Source of the DNA: Rossellomorea sp. BNER
GTDB lineage: Bacteria; Bacillota; Bacilli; Bacillales; Bacillaceae_B
NCBI GenBank assembly: GCA_024213275.1
Contig: JANAVG010000017.1
Location: 1 to 64,000, forward strand
Length of the DNA stretch: 64,000 nucleotides
Direction of reading: 5' to 3'
Positions 8,281 to 17,074 of the stretch are shown piece by piece (within the stretch, counting starts at the first letter, position 1; each line of letters begins with the position of its first letter). The notes below the pieces were generated by a model, which was not told the origin of the DNA, made no database searches, and worked only from the letters and a program-made list of their open reading frames with translations. The position numbers and the translations under genes are program-made.

Positions 8281-8838
8281 ATGAAGAAAACATTCAAAGT
8301 CGTCAGAACGATTTTCTCCTATCTATTGATTGCACTATTTTTAACACTTGCCATTATTGTGATTTCTTCGAAGGCAAGCGGAGGAGAACCAACGGTCTTT
8401 GGACATCAAATGAAAGTAGTACTTTCAGGATCCATGGAGCCTACCTTTAAAACGGGGTCAATCATCGTCATTAAGCCTTCAGCTGATGGCTCTCAATACA
8501 AAAAGGGTGACGTTATTACATTTAAAGAAAAAGATAACAAAATCATTACCCATAGAGTCACAGAAGTTAAAAAGGCTAATAACCAAGTCATGTATACAAC
8601 TAAAGGGGATAACAACGATGCAGCCGATCTAAATCCAGTTCTTGGTCAAAATGTGATTGGGAAATATGTGGATATAACAATTCCGTATGTTGGCTATTTA
8701 CTAGACTATGCCAATTCTAAATTAGGAGCCGCTTTATTATTAATCATTCCAGGTCTCCTATTATTTATATATTCGATTTTCTCTATTACGAGTGCCTTAA
8801 AGGAAATCGATCCAAAAAAGAAAGTCAGTGCGACCTAA
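8281..8838 (+). CDS. sipW: signal peptidase I, SipW (ER-type)
   Basis: A 185-residue membrane-bound signal peptidase: N-terminal helix about residues 10-29, VLSGSMEPTF with the catalytic Ser51, GDVITF, then ITHRV with His91 replacing the usual lysine (the ER-type Ser-His dyad of SipW), GDNN near 105, and a C-terminal helix about 150-172. SipW removes the special signal peptides of TapA and TasA at the outer face of the membrane. It is placed between the TapA-like and TasA-like genes, 13 bp after the former, with GTGAGGGAT as ribosome site. A paralogue lies at 36817. The family call is very sure. Confidence 0.93.
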   Translation: MKKTFKVVRTIFSYLLIALFLTLAIIVISSKASGGEPTVFGHQMKVVLSGSMEPTFKTGSIIVIKPSADGSQYKKGDVITFKEKDNKIITHRVTEVKKANNQVMYTTKGDNNDAADLNPVLGQNVIGKYVDITIPYVGYLLDYANSKLGAALLLIIPGLLLFIYSIFSITSALKEIDPKKKVSAT

Positions 8839-8896
8839 GGGTATTATCTCTTATTACATAAGAGTTTAATAGATAAAACATAGGGAGGAATTTAGA

Positions 8897-9490
8897 ATGA
8901 GTCTTAAAAAGAAATTAGGTATGGGGGTATTAACGGCTTCTCTAGGGTTGTCATTAGTTGGAGGTGGAACATTTGCCTACTTCAGTGATACGGAAGTAAC
9001 AAATAACACTTTTGCTGCAGGTACATTGGATTTATCTGTTGATCCAACAACCATTATCGATGTAAGTAATCTGAAACCTGGTGATACGATGGTTCGTGAA
9101 TTCCAGTTAACAAACAACGGAACATTGGACATCAAGAATGTTAACTTACTTACTAACTATCAAGTCGGGGATACAGAAGGTGACAATGCAGGCGAAGACT
9201 TTGGTAAACACATCAAAGTGAACTTTATGTGGAACTGGGACAAGGAAAGTGAACCAATTTTCGAAACGACTCTTTATGAATTGAAAAACATGGATCCAGA
9301 TGTAGTGAAAAAGGATATTTGGGATCCGTTATGGGCACAAAAAGGCGGAATTGCCACTGGTGAAACAAATGAACTATGGGTAGAATTTGAATTTGTCGAT
9401 AATGAGCAAGATCAAAATGTCTTCCAAGGAGATAATCTAGAACTAGAATGGACATTTAATGCTACTCAAACAGACGGTGAAGAAAAGTAA
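8897..9490 (+). CDS. TasA/camelysin (CalY)-like exported fibre protein
   Basis: A 197-residue protein, the length of Bacillus cereus CalY rather than the longer TasA. The N-terminus has a signal peptide ending in GGGTFAYFSD, followed by NNTFAAGTLDLSV, the conserved start of the TasA/M73 domain, and LKPGD near residue 57. Such proteins are SipW substrates and form extracellular matrix fibres; a camelysin protease activity has also been ascribed to the family. The AGGGAGG ribosome site is strong. It is third in the operon after sipW, with a paralogue at 37445. Role in biofilm matrix is inferred from family and context. Confidence 0.88.
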   Translation: MSLKKKLGMGVLTASLGLSLVGGGTFAYFSDTEVTNNTFAAGTLDLSVDPTTIIDVSNLKPGDTMVREFQLTNNGTLDIKNVNLLTNYQVGDTEGDNAGEDFGKHIKVNFMWNWDKESEPIFETTLYELKNMDPDVVKKDIWDPLWAQKGGIATGETNELWVEFEFVDNEQDQNVFQGDNLELEWTFNATQTDGEEK

Positions 9491-9522
9491 TCCAATAAAA
9501 CGATGAATAGGAGTGAAAATCA

Positions 9523-11187
9523 GTGAAAAAGAAAATTTTATCTTACACTTTAGCCCTTTCCCTAGGTGTTGGCGGTCTAGCTGCAACAGGTCTTACGGCA
9601 AATGCCGAAGAAAGTAAAACATTAATGAATGAAAAGTATAATACTCCTTCCTATATTATTGAGAATTGGGAAGCACCTAAATCAGTGGAGAAAAAAGCTA
9701 AATCATCCATCAGCAAAAAAGAAGTGGCGTATGCCTATCTTAAATATAAGAGCAAACAATTTAAGTTAGATGGAGATATGAAAGAGAAATTTAAAGTAGT
9801 AGATGAAGAAAAGGATAAAGAAGCAGGAACACATCATATTAAACTAGTAGAACAACATAATGGTGTACCAATCTTCGGCTCAGACCAAACGATCACTCTA
9901 AATGAGGACAATGAAGTGCAATCATTTTTTGGACAAGTTGTTCCAAATTTAGATGATAAAAAGATTCCTACTAAGGCATCGATTTCTGGTGATAAAGCGT
10001 TAGAAATCGCTAAGAAAGATATTGAAAAGAAGATTGGGAAAGTAGAGAAGTATGATGCAGATGTTACGAGTGAAAAATTTGTTTATGAACATGATGGAAA
10101 ATTCTATTTATCCTATCTTGTAAAAGCATCAACATCAAAACCTGAACCAGGGTATTTCCACTATTTTGTTGACGCTACAAATGGAGAGGTTATTAACTCC
10201 TTTAATGCCATTGACCATGTAACAGGCTTTGGTAAAGGGGTTGACGGTGAGAAAGAAAAGTTTGAGATTACTAGAGGCGAGGACGGAAACTACTTCCTTT
10301 TTGATGGAACAAGAGGGGATGGAGTTCATACGTTTGATGCATTAAATATGGATCCATTCCTTTTCAATCTATTTTCAGTGATCCTTGGATATTCAGGTGA
10401 AGAGATTTCGAGTAATCATAAATTCTTTACAGACTCTGCAGCAGTAGATGCTCATGTGAATGCTGGTGAGGTTTATGATTATTATAAGGAGACCTTTAAC
10501 CGTGATTCCTTTGATGATGCAGGCGCTAAATTAATCTCTTCTGTCCATGTAGGGGAAGGCTGGAATAATGCTGCATGGAACGGTGTTCAAATGATGTATG
10601 GAGATGGAGATGGAAGTACATTTATCCCGCTTTCAGGTGCATTAGATGTTATTGCACATGAGCTTACACATGCTGTCACAACAAGTACAGCAAATCTAGT
10701 CTATGAAAATGAACCGGGTGCATTAAATGAAGCGTACTCTGATGTGTTGGGATCAATGGTCGATCGTGACGATTGGTTAATGGGAGAAGATGTATATACT
10801 CCAGGAGTTGAGGGAGATGCATTACGCTCATTAGAAGATCCTACGTCTGTAACGAATGGTATCACGGGTCCTTATCCAGACCACTATAGCAAGCTCTACA
10901 CAGGTACAGAAGATTATGGTGGTGTCCACATTAACTCTAGTATTATCAATAAAGCTGCCTACCTACTATCTGAGGGTGGAACACACTACGGAGTAACAGT
11001 TGAAGGGGTTGGAAGAGAAGCAACAGAGCAAATTTATTATCGTACTCTAACAAAATATTTAACTTCAACTTCCGATTTCAGCATGGCAAGACAAGCTTCT
11101 ATTCAGTCAGCTATTGATTTATATGGTGAAGGTTCAAAAGAAGTAACAGCTGTTGAGAAATCATTTGATGCAGTTGGGATTCAGTAA
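9523..11187 (+). CDS. secreted M4 (thermolysin-like) metalloprotease
   Basis: A 554-residue preproprotein: signal peptide (about residues 1-28, ending A-N-A), an FTP/PepSY propeptide (about 60-225) and an M4 catalytic domain with HELTH at 379-383 (zinc and catalytic residues), the third zinc ligand in ALNEAYSD, and GGVHINS near 467 with the second catalytic His. Bacillolysin-type enzymes mature outside the cell and degrade proteins at neutral pH. The GTG start is supported by AGGAGTG 7 bases upstream. It lies 32 bp after the TasA-like gene, so probably in the same operon. The N-terminal TPSYII-x-x-W-x-AP motif is shared with the second M4 protease at 34702. Confidence 0.93.
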   Translation: MKKKILSYTLALSLGVGGLAATGLTANAEESKTLMNEKYNTPSYIIENWEAPKSVEKKAKSSISKKEVAYAYLKYKSKQFKLDGDMKEKFKVVDEEKDKEAGTHHIKLVEQHNGVPIFGSDQTITLNEDNEVQSFFGQVVPNLDDKKIPTKASISGDKALEIAKKDIEKKIGKVEKYDADVTSEKFVYEHDGKFYLSYLVKASTSKPEPGYFHYFVDATNGEVINSFNAIDHVTGFGKGVDGEKEKFEITRGEDGNYFLFDGTRGDGVHTFDALNMDPFLFNLFSVILGYSGEEISSNHKFFTDSAAVDAHVNAGEVYDYYKETFNRDSFDDAGAKLISSVHVGEGWNNAAWNGVQMMYGDGDGSTFIPLSGALDVIAHELTHAVTTSTANLVYENEPGALNEAYSDVLGSMVDRDDWLMGEDVYTPGVEGDALRSLEDPTSVTNGITGPYPDHYSKLYTGTEDYGGVHINSSIINKAAYLLSEGGTHYGVTVEGVGREATEQIYYRTLTKYLTSTSDFSMARQASIQSAIDLYGEGSKEVTAVEKSFDAVGIQ

Positions 11188-11210
11188 TAAATTTATAGAA
11201 AGCTATTAGG

Positions 11211-11291
11211 ATGACCCAAATAAAGTGTTCTCTATACCAATTATTTTCTTACTATGATTGGGGGCAGACACTTTAGGTGGGTCATTTTTTT
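11211..11291 (+). terminator. terminator closing matrix operon 1
   Basis: ATGACCC...AAGTGT (from 11211) pairs with ACACTTTAGGTGGGTCAT (ending 11285), followed by TTTTTTT. It separates the M4 protease from the TPR regulator. Confidence 0.75.
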
Positions 11292-11392
11292 ACACTTTTG
11301 CTACAAAATATGATATTCTCCTAATAAATAACTATTACCATTCTACTATTATTTCAGAGGCTCTTAAGTTGGTTTGGGGGGATAAAACAGGA

Positions 11393-12634
11393 ATGCACAA
11401 AGGTAAAATCATTAAACATTATCGCATGATCTCCGAATTGACACAGGAACAGTTATCTAAAGGAATATGTTCCATGACGCACTTAAGCAAAATGGAAAGA
11501 GGGCTAACAGATTGTTCTGATGAGATCATGGAGTTCTTAGCTAATCGTCTTGAGATTAATATGGAGAGTGAAATGGCGAAGTTTGAGTCCATTCCTAAAA
11601 TGCTATTTCATTTTCATGACAATCTAATCCTCGAGAATCATCATGAGATCGAATTGGTTAAGGATAATCTTGAAGAAAGTGCGTACTTAATAGAAATATC
11701 AACCTATAAAATGACCTATGCACTTCTAAAGATTAGATATTTAATCTATAAAGGCCAAATGAAGGACGCAAGAAAAAAAATTAAAAAGCTTGGAAATGCA
11801 CAGACACAAATGAGCTCATACGATCGAAACCTTTATAAACATATTATCGGTAATCTCAAGTTAACGTCGCATGATAATGTAGAGGCTATAGTGGAACTAC
11901 AGAGTATTATTCCACAAGAGTACCCTATTAAAGAGTACTATCTTCATCTAGCGATGGCCTATAGTGCTGTAGGGGCAAAGGTAAAATCTTATTACTATGC
12001 TGAGTTAGCCCTAGCTTATTTTGAACAAACGAGTAATTTCTTAGGTGTTATTGATGCAAAGAGCCTCATGCTGATCCAGCGGGGAAGAGACAATGACGCA
12101 TACTTTAAAAAGATTATTGATGATTTTAATTCCGTTATCAAGTTATGTGATATGTGCAAGGATGATAAACGGAAAGCGGAAGTCTTCCACCATATTGCGG
12201 ACCTGTATTATAGAAAAGAGAATTATCTAGAAGCTAGCCAATACTACTTGAAATCCTTAAATTTAAAACCATTAACAAGCAAATATCTCGCTTCATTGAA
12301 TGGATATGCGAATGCAAGTTATCATGGGAAATTATTAAGACTAAAAGAGCTAGAGGGAATTGCTAAGGAAGGATTAGACCTTTCCAAGAAGATTCAAGAC
12401 TTATTCCATTCAAAGGAATTTAAGTTAAAAACCCTTTTGTATAAAAATAAATCGACACAATATTATAAATTTATTGAAGAAAATGCATTGCCTTACTTTA
12501 AATTAAAAGGGTATTTATACACCATTCAATATTACGAATATGAGCTATTTAAGTACTATTGTCGTGAAAATAATAGGGAGAAAGCTACTATAATTGCAGA
12601 AGAACGCTTAAAGTATCAGCTTCATCATTATTAA
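11393..12634 (+). CDS. HTH-TPR regulator, PlcR/NprR-like (RRNPP-type)
   Basis: A 413-residue protein: Xre-type HTH (about residues 4-58; LTQEQLSKGICSMTHLSKME) followed by a long helical region of tetratricopeptide-like repeats (about 75-405). This architecture is that of the RRNPP regulators such as PlcR and NprR, which bind exported-and-reimported peptides and control secreted proteases and virulence genes. The start at 11393 aligns with the paralogue at 38179-39429 (both begin G-K/E-I-I-K-x-Y-R); an upstream in-frame extension runs through the terminator and is rejected. No small pheromone ORF is visible beside it. Control of the adjacent protease/TasA operon is inferred. Confidence 0.8.
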   Translation: MHKGKIIKHYRMISELTQEQLSKGICSMTHLSKMERGLTDCSDEIMEFLANRLEINMESEMAKFESIPKMLFHFHDNLILENHHEIELVKDNLEESAYLIEISTYKMTYALLKIRYLIYKGQMKDARKKIKKLGNAQTQMSSYDRNLYKHIIGNLKLTSHDNVEAIVELQSIIPQEYPIKEYYLHLAMAYSAVGAKVKSYYYAELALAYFEQTSNFLGVIDAKSLMLIQRGRDNDAYFKKIIDDFNSVIKLCDMCKDDKRKAEVFHHIADLYYRKENYLEASQYYLKSLNLKPLTSKYLASLNGYANASYHGKLLRLKELEGIAKEGLDLSKKIQDLFHSKEFKLKTLLYKNKSTQYYKFIEENALPYFKLKGYLYTIQYYEYELFKYYCRENNREKATIIAEERLKYQLHHY

Positions 12635-12667
12635 TTTTAAAGGTCAATATTAGTCAGACCCTGGAAT

Positions 12668-12681
12668 ATAACCCAATTTAC
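12668..12681. promoter_or_regulatory. shared 14-bp motif upstream of the LuxR-type gene
   Basis: ATAACCCAATTTAC here is identical to 36650-36663 in front of the second sipW operon, and a 12-bp inverted match (AATTGGGTTATT) sits at 36563-36574. It is a candidate common operator for the two matrix loci. Confidence 0.45.
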
Positions 12682-12757
12682 TTTATATTTTGATTACAGT
12701 ATTGTTAAGACAGGGTGTTATTGGGAACATTTTCTTTTTATTGTAGGAGCTGATGCT

Positions 12758-13408
12758 ATGATCAAAATAATGATTGTTGATGATCACATCCTTGTTAGAG
12801 AAGGAATTGCAAGTGTTCTATCAGGGTTAACGGGATTTAAGCTAGTAGATTGTGTTTCATCATCAAGTGACATTATGAACTTAATTCAAGAGCTAGAACC
12901 TCAGATGATTGTAATGGATGTGAACCTTCAATATAAGAATGGGGTTCAATTACTATCAGAAATGAAGTCTCTATATCCTCATATAAGAGTACTGATCCTA
13001 ACTGAGAATGACTCTGAAAAAGATTTTCTAGCATGCTTATCAGTAGGGGCTGATGGGTATTTGTTAAAAGATATGTCTATCGAACAAATTATTTCCTCCA
13101 TTCGAACTCTCACACAAGGTCAACCAACACTGCACCCACAATTAACACAAAAACTTATGAATTATCATCGTCACAAAGAAAATAAAGAGCATGAGCTATT
13201 AACGTGCAGGGAAAAAGAGGTACTTGAAGCTTTAGTAGAGGGAAAAACCAATAAGGAAATTGGCCAAAGCTTATTCATAAGTGATAACACTGTAAAAATA
13301 CACCTGAACAATATTTTCAGAAAATTGAATGTGCAAAACCGTTCGCAAGCGATTATTTGTGCCATTCGAAATGATCTTATATATCCTAAGGATTTGGTTA
13401 TGAAATAG
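12758..13408 (+). CDS. NarL/FixJ (LuxR)-type response regulator
   Basis: A 216-residue regulator. The receiver domain (about residues 1-118) has the acidic pair D8-D9, phospho-acceptor D54 in IVMDVN and the conserved Lys in LLKD. The C-terminal LuxR HTH (about 145-210) shows [20 protein letters not shown] and [13 protein letters not shown]. It is like DegU in layout. No histidine kinase adjoins, so it is an orphan, either paired with a distant kinase or responding to another signal. GTAGGAG precedes the ATG. It lies 123 bp after the TPR regulator, and its leader holds the 14-bp motif shared with matrix locus 2. Confidence 0.9.
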   Translation: MIKIMIVDDHILVREGIASVLSGLTGFKLVDCVSSSSDIMNLIQELEPQMIVMDVNLQYKNGVQLLSEMKSLYPHIRVLILTENDSEKDFLACLSVGADGYLLKDMSIEQIISSIRTLTQGQPTLHPQLTQKLMNYHRHKENKEHELLTCREKEVLEALVEGKTNKEIGQSLFISDNTVKIHLNNIFRKLNVQNRSQAIICAIRNDLIYPKDLVMK

Positions 13409-13420
13409 AAAGAAATGATG

Positions 13421-13446
13421 GACGCCTGGAAAAAGGCGTTTTTTTG
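13421..13446 (+). terminator. intrinsic terminator after the LuxR-type gene
   Basis: ACGCC/GGCGT stem with loop TGGAAAAA, followed by TTTTTTT. Confidence 0.8.
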
Positions 13447-13539
13447 TTGTTAAGATTTTGGAGGAAAAGTGGTCGTTTATAGGTGAAATGAAAGGATTTA
13501 TCATGAAACTTAGACTTAATGATGTGATTTTCTCATATT

Positions 13540-13612
13540 AAATCATTTTATTTTCAACTTTTACACTTTTATCGATTTCTCGACATAAAGTGATAATATT
13601 CGACATAGGAAT
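13540..13612 (-). repeat. GTTGA/TGTCGA periodic array, copy B1
   Basis: On the minus strand this reads TGTCGAATATT, then TGTCGAGAAATCGATAAAAG 21 bp later, then AAAAGTTGAAAATAAAAT. The TGTCGAGAAATCGATAAAAG block recurs on the plus strand at 46739-46758 with the same GTTGA continuation. It is intergenic, between the LuxR-type gene and a convergent dehydrogenase gene. Confidence 0.6.
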
Positions 13613-13635
13613 AGTTTGTAAAAATAAAAATAATA

Positions 13636-13685
13636 GTAGAGTGTCCCAAATTGAAGAAGTTTTCACAATCACTTTTAGGACACCC
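13636..13685 (-). terminator. terminator of the dehydrogenase gene
   Basis: On the minus strand GTGTCC...GGACAC with an inner ATTGTGAA/TTCAAT pairing is followed by CTATTATTTTTATTTT. Confidence 0.6.
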
Positions 13686-13691
13686 CCTCCT

Positions 13692-14654
13692 TTAATACCC
13701 TTTTGCAAAATCAACAAGATTAATCGAAGGGGTATTACCTTCTTTATAGTTCTTTAGATTAGGTATAAAAATGTCTTCTATTACTCGTTTGTTGTAATGT
13801 TCCGTTGAGCCTGAGGTATGAGGAGTGATGATCACATTTTCCATTTTCCAAAGTGGGCTCTCTTCACTTAATGGTTCTTTAGTAAATACATCCAACCCAG
13901 CTCCAGCAATTTGTTTCTCCTCTAAGACTTGAATCAGATCGTCTTCATCGACGGTTTCACCACGCCCAATGTTAATAAAATACGAAGAGGGCTTCATTAA
14001 TGAAAATTGCTTCTGTCCAAATAATCCACGAGTATCTTTTGTAAGTGGCAATGTGACAACGACATAATCGCAACGAGGTAGGATGGTTTCAAGTTCTTCG
14101 GTTGTGTACATTTCATCGACATAATCTTCCGTCATTCCTGAACGCCGAACACCTAGTACCTTCATACCGAATGCTTTAGCAATTTTAGCCGTTTCTCTCC
14201 CTATAGCACCAACACCAATAATCCCAATTGTTTTTTCGTGAATCTCTAGTCTTACATCGGAATGATGCCACTTTTTCTCTTCTTGATTTCTTACATAGGT
14301 ATGGATTTTTCGGGTTAATCCTAGCATGAGAGCAAAAATGGTTTCGGAAATGGGATAAGCATGAACACCGTTTGCACTTGTGAGCTGTACGTGATTTTCT
14401 TCAAATTGGAGAAGAGGCACGCTATTAATACCAGCACTCCAGCTTTGTACCCAGCGAAGAGAGGAATTTTCCTGAAAACATTCCTCTTCCATCCCTTTTT
14501 TCCATCCAACAATGATTTCGGCGTCTTTTACATGTTTTCCCCATACAGACCGTTCTTTACCTATAAATACATCCCAATCTGGAAGAATTTCTTTTATTTT
14601 AGTGGAATGAGCTTGTTCGATTTCTTGGGTGATAATCATTGTTCTTTTTTTCAT
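13692..14654 (-). CDS. D-isomer-specific 2-hydroxyacid dehydrogenase
   Basis: A 320-residue NAD(P)-dependent oxidoreductase. The Rossmann motif is IGVGAIGRETAKIAKAFGMK near residue 143-162. The three catalytic residues of the family are visible: Arg in NIGRGETVDE (near 229), Glu in FTKEPL (near 258) and His in ITPHTSGST (near 277). Family members reduce 2-oxoacids to D-2-hydroxyacids in the cytosol; the substrate cannot be told. AGGAGGACTC gives a strong ribosome site for the ATG. It is transcribed alone, convergent with the LuxR-type gene. Confidence 0.9.
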   Translation of the reverse strand: MKKRTMIITQEIEQAHSTKIKEILPDWDVFIGKERSVWGKHVKDAEIIVGWKKGMEEECFQENSSLRWVQSWSAGINSVPLLQFEENHVQLTSANGVHAYPISETIFALMLGLTRKIHTYVRNQEEKKWHHSDVRLEIHEKTIGIIGVGAIGRETAKIAKAFGMKVLGVRRSGMTEDYVDEMYTTEELETILPRCDYVVVTLPLTKDTRGLFGQKQFSLMKPSSYFINIGRGETVDEDDLIQVLEEKQIAGAGLDVFTKEPLSEESPLWKMENVIITPHTSGSTEHYNKRVIEDIFIPNLKNYKEGNTPSINLVDFAKGY

Positions 14655-14744
14655 ATGAGTCCTCCTATTTACAAACCTATAAGATTTATTTTAGCAGAGG
14701 GAGGGTGAAAAGAGAGAATAGTCTGCTTATTTGGATGATAAAAG

Positions 14745-14789
14745 GTGACTCAAGTATGTGATGTTTTTTGTTTTACTTGAGTCACTTTT
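14745..14789 (-). terminator. intrinsic terminator (VWA lipoprotein gene)
   Basis: GTGACTCAAGTA (14745-14756) pairs perfectly with TACTTGAGTCAC (14774-14785). The T-rich side is better on the plus strand (TTTTG), but it sits just past the stop of the minus-strand VWA gene and may work both ways. Confidence 0.6.
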
Positions 14790-14796
14790 GTTCGAG

Positions 14797-16215
14797 TTAT
14801 TGTTTTTCTAATTCTTTCCTCCATTTATCTTTCCAAGCTTGTACCTTTGCATCAATTTCATCTCTTGCTTGTTGTGCTTCTGCTTCTTTTTTGTCCCTTA
14901 TTTCTTTAAAATGCTCATGGCGAACCTTATGCATTTCCTTGGCTTGGGCCATGATTTGTTCGCCTGCTTCCCTAGAGATCTGTTCGTTGTCCTGGAGGAA
15001 ATAAACAGCACTGACGATGCGATTTTCTTCACGTTCAGAAGCATTATAAAGCGGAAGGTATAGATCATTCAAACGCTCTTTTTGGTCCACCACTTCATGT
15101 AATAGTACTCCTTGGGTGGAAAAGATCTGTCCGATGCTTGGCTTCCATTTTTTCAGAACGAGGTCTTCAAGGTCTGATTTGTCTCGAACGGTTGCATATT
15201 CTCCGTCACCAGCTTCAGCTACTTGTTTTAGTTGTTTTTGGCCTTTATCATCTACATCAAATCCAATGATATTTACTTTTGCTTCAATGTTGCTTTCGTT
15301 TAGTTTTTTAGCTGCTTGGATAGGGTCACCGTCACAGGTTTCAATTCCATCACTTACGATGTATACGATATTTTTGTATTCCTGTTTGTTATAGGAGGAC
15401 AGAAGTTCGTTAGCCTTTTCGATAGCACCGGCAAGAGGTGTCCAGCCACTAGCCTTAAAGGAATCCATAGCTTTATTAAAAGATTCACTATCATATGGAC
15501 TTAGTGGGTAAACATCATCGATAGCTTTGCAGGATTTAGATTTATCAGCATCGCTTCCTGTCCCTACATGTCCATAAGCAAGTAGGGATACCTTTGCGTC
15601 TTCTGGCAGTTCACTCGTAAACTTTTTAATCGTTTCTTTAGCCAGCTCCATTTTCACTCCACCTGAAACTTCTGCTTTCATGCTTCCGCTAGCGTCCATC
15701 AAAATGACCACGTTCGTTTTTTGCTTTTTAGCCGTTTCGATTTCATCTTCACCGCTCGGAAGCTCAGGCATTTTATGACCATGTTCGAAGGTCGTTAATT
15801 TTTCATAATACGATTGGTATTGTCCAGATGCGAGCTGATATACGAGATAATCATAAATCTTGTCGCTGGATAGGTCATTCTTTTTCTTGAAATAGGTTTT
15901 TATCTCTTTTTCTACGATGGGCTCAAATGTTTCATCTATAAAGTCGTAATACTTATTCATATTCCAGCCATAAATGACTTCAAGATTTGAATCAATATGC
16001 TCTTTGACAAGTAGACCAGGCTCTTGGAGAATCATGGAATCCAGGTCTCTTGGAGCTTCTGGAATGTCGCTTTTCTCCGATTTCTCAACGGTCTCATCCT
16101 TTTTATTTTCCGTTTTTGAAGTGGGTTTAGTATTTTCCGAACAGCCGACAATCAGAAGAAGAGAGAATACTAGAAAAAAACAGCTTCCTATAAGCCTATA
16201 TTGCTTCCTATTCAT
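14797..16215 (-). CDS. VWA-domain lipoprotein
   Basis: A 472-residue exported lipoprotein: signal peptide with lipobox L-L-I-V-G-C (Cys near residue 25), an acidic linker, then a von Willebrand factor A domain (about residues 165-350) with the metal-binding DASGS motif in VVILMDASGSM, and a Lys/Glu/Ala-rich helical C-terminus (about 400-470). It would be anchored on the outer membrane face and bind a protein ligand or cell-wall component; B. subtilis YwmC/YwmD are of this kind. I start at the second ATG (16215) because the ATG at 16227 abuts the AAGGGGG ribosome site directly. Monocistronic. The ligand is unknown. Confidence 0.82.
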   Translation of the reverse strand: MNRKQYRLIGSCFFLVFSLLLIVGCSENTKPTSKTENKKDETVEKSEKSDIPEAPRDLDSMILQEPGLLVKEHIDSNLEVIYGWNMNKYYDFIDETFEPIVEKEIKTYFKKKNDLSSDKIYDYLVYQLASGQYQSYYEKLTTFEHGHKMPELPSGEDEIETAKKQKTNVVILMDASGSMKAEVSGGVKMELAKETIKKFTSELPEDAKVSLLAYGHVGTGSDADKSKSCKAIDDVYPLSPYDSESFNKAMDSFKASGWTPLAGAIEKANELLSSYNKQEYKNIVYIVSDGIETCDGDPIQAAKKLNESNIEAKVNIIGFDVDDKGQKQLKQVAEAGDGEYATVRDKSDLEDLVLKKWKPSIGQIFSTQGVLLHEVVDQKERLNDLYLPLYNASEREENRIVSAVYFLQDNEQISREAGEQIMAQAKEMHKVRHEHFKEIRDKKEAEAQQARDEIDAKVQAWKDKWRKELEKQ

Positions 16216-16340
16216 ACCTTTCAACATCCCCCTTATGTAATAACATCTTTTGTATTTTACAATATTTTCAATAGCCTATCATAAGTTTTCTAGAAATTAG
16301 GTAATAAGTAATATAGGAGCGAAAAGGGTCAACCTTATGA

Positions 16341-16386
16341 TAAAAGATTCTGCTAGGATGACTCGAAAGTCAATCCCATCAGAATC
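16341..16386 (-). terminator. terminator of the two-component operon
   Basis: On the minus strand GATTCTG (ending 16386) pairs with CAGAATC (ending 16346), with an inner GACT/AGTC stem, and TTTTA follows. It lies 116 bp beyond the last gene of the operon. The rest of 16216-16501 shows nothing. Confidence 0.55.
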
Positions 16387-16501
16387 TCAGGAAGAAGTTC
16401 AAATATTAATATGGGAACAATGATGAATAACAAATATCACCTCAGGGTTGGAAAGGATTCCTTACTCACTGACAAATGAAACAAAGGGCTAGCATAATCA
16501 C

Positions 16502-17074
16502 TTACTGTTTACGAGTTCTAATCTGATAGGCTAAGGCAGCCAAACATGTAGTAATTCCCCAAATGAAAAAGCCTCCATACACAAGATGAAATACCCACAT
16601 ATCGATCCCCTCCGAATCAGGAGTTTCCACTACCCCTAAAGACTGAAGAAGATTCGAGATGGCAATGGGGCCACCGATAAAAGTGAATACTAATCCTCCT
16701 AACCAGGCAGGAGTTAAAACTAGCCAGCGCGGAACATGCCGTTTGCCTATGAAGGGGATCCAAGATGGGAAAACTTCTCCCCATGAACGCACAAGTGAAA
16801 GGCTAAGCAGGGAAGCAATGATGGCAAGAATAGCTGTGATGTCCATCCCGTGGCGATACAAAAAACCGATTATAGGACCTGCGAATGTTGTCATGCCTGT
16901 GTGTACGATTGCTAATGTTTCTAAAGTCATTCCAACGTTAATATCGATGGCCCAAAGGGTTTTTAACAATGCATAGGGAAGCATGGATACAGCCGCAATA
17001 TGTCCCCATAATTTAGATCTGTACCAAGTAGAAGATATCTGCTTGTTGAGGTTAGTTTCAGTTTGCAACTTCAT
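16502..17074 (-). CDS. polytopic membrane protein, unrecognised (unit 2)
   Basis: A 190-residue protein with about five hydrophobic segments and the motif PYALLKTLWAIDIN near residue 37, which mirrors LPHFWWGLG in the gene upstream, so the two are probably divergent paralogues. I start at the ATG at 17074: GGAGAG lies just before it and it overlaps the end of the preceding gene by 17 bp, the usual sign of coupling. Longer in-frame starts run further into that gene. Function is unknown. It is last in an operon-like set behind a two-component system. Confidence 0.7.
   Translation of the reverse strand: MKLQTETNLNKQISSTWYRSKLWGHIAAVSMLPYALLKTLWAIDINVGMTLETLAIVHTGMTTFAGPIIGFLYRHGMDITAILAIIASLLSLSLVRSWGEVFPSWIPFIGKRHVPRWLVLTPAWLGGLVFTFIGGPIAISNLLQSLGVVETPDSEGIDMWVFHLVYGGFFIWGITTCLAALAYQIRTRKQ

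Noticed and set aside
11258..11392. N-terminal extension of the first TPR regulator
   Set aside because: It would cross the operon terminator and is absent in the paralogue; the ATG at 11393 aligns with the paralogue start.
12635..12757. Pheromone peptide gene next to the TPR regulator
   Set aside because: No start codon with an exported small peptide occurs on the plus strand here, nor on the minus strand downstream of the second regulator (38051-38178).
14361..14708. Plus-strand ORF opposite the 2-hydroxyacid dehydrogenase
   Set aside because: Antisense shadow of a gene with all catalytic motifs; no ribosome site.
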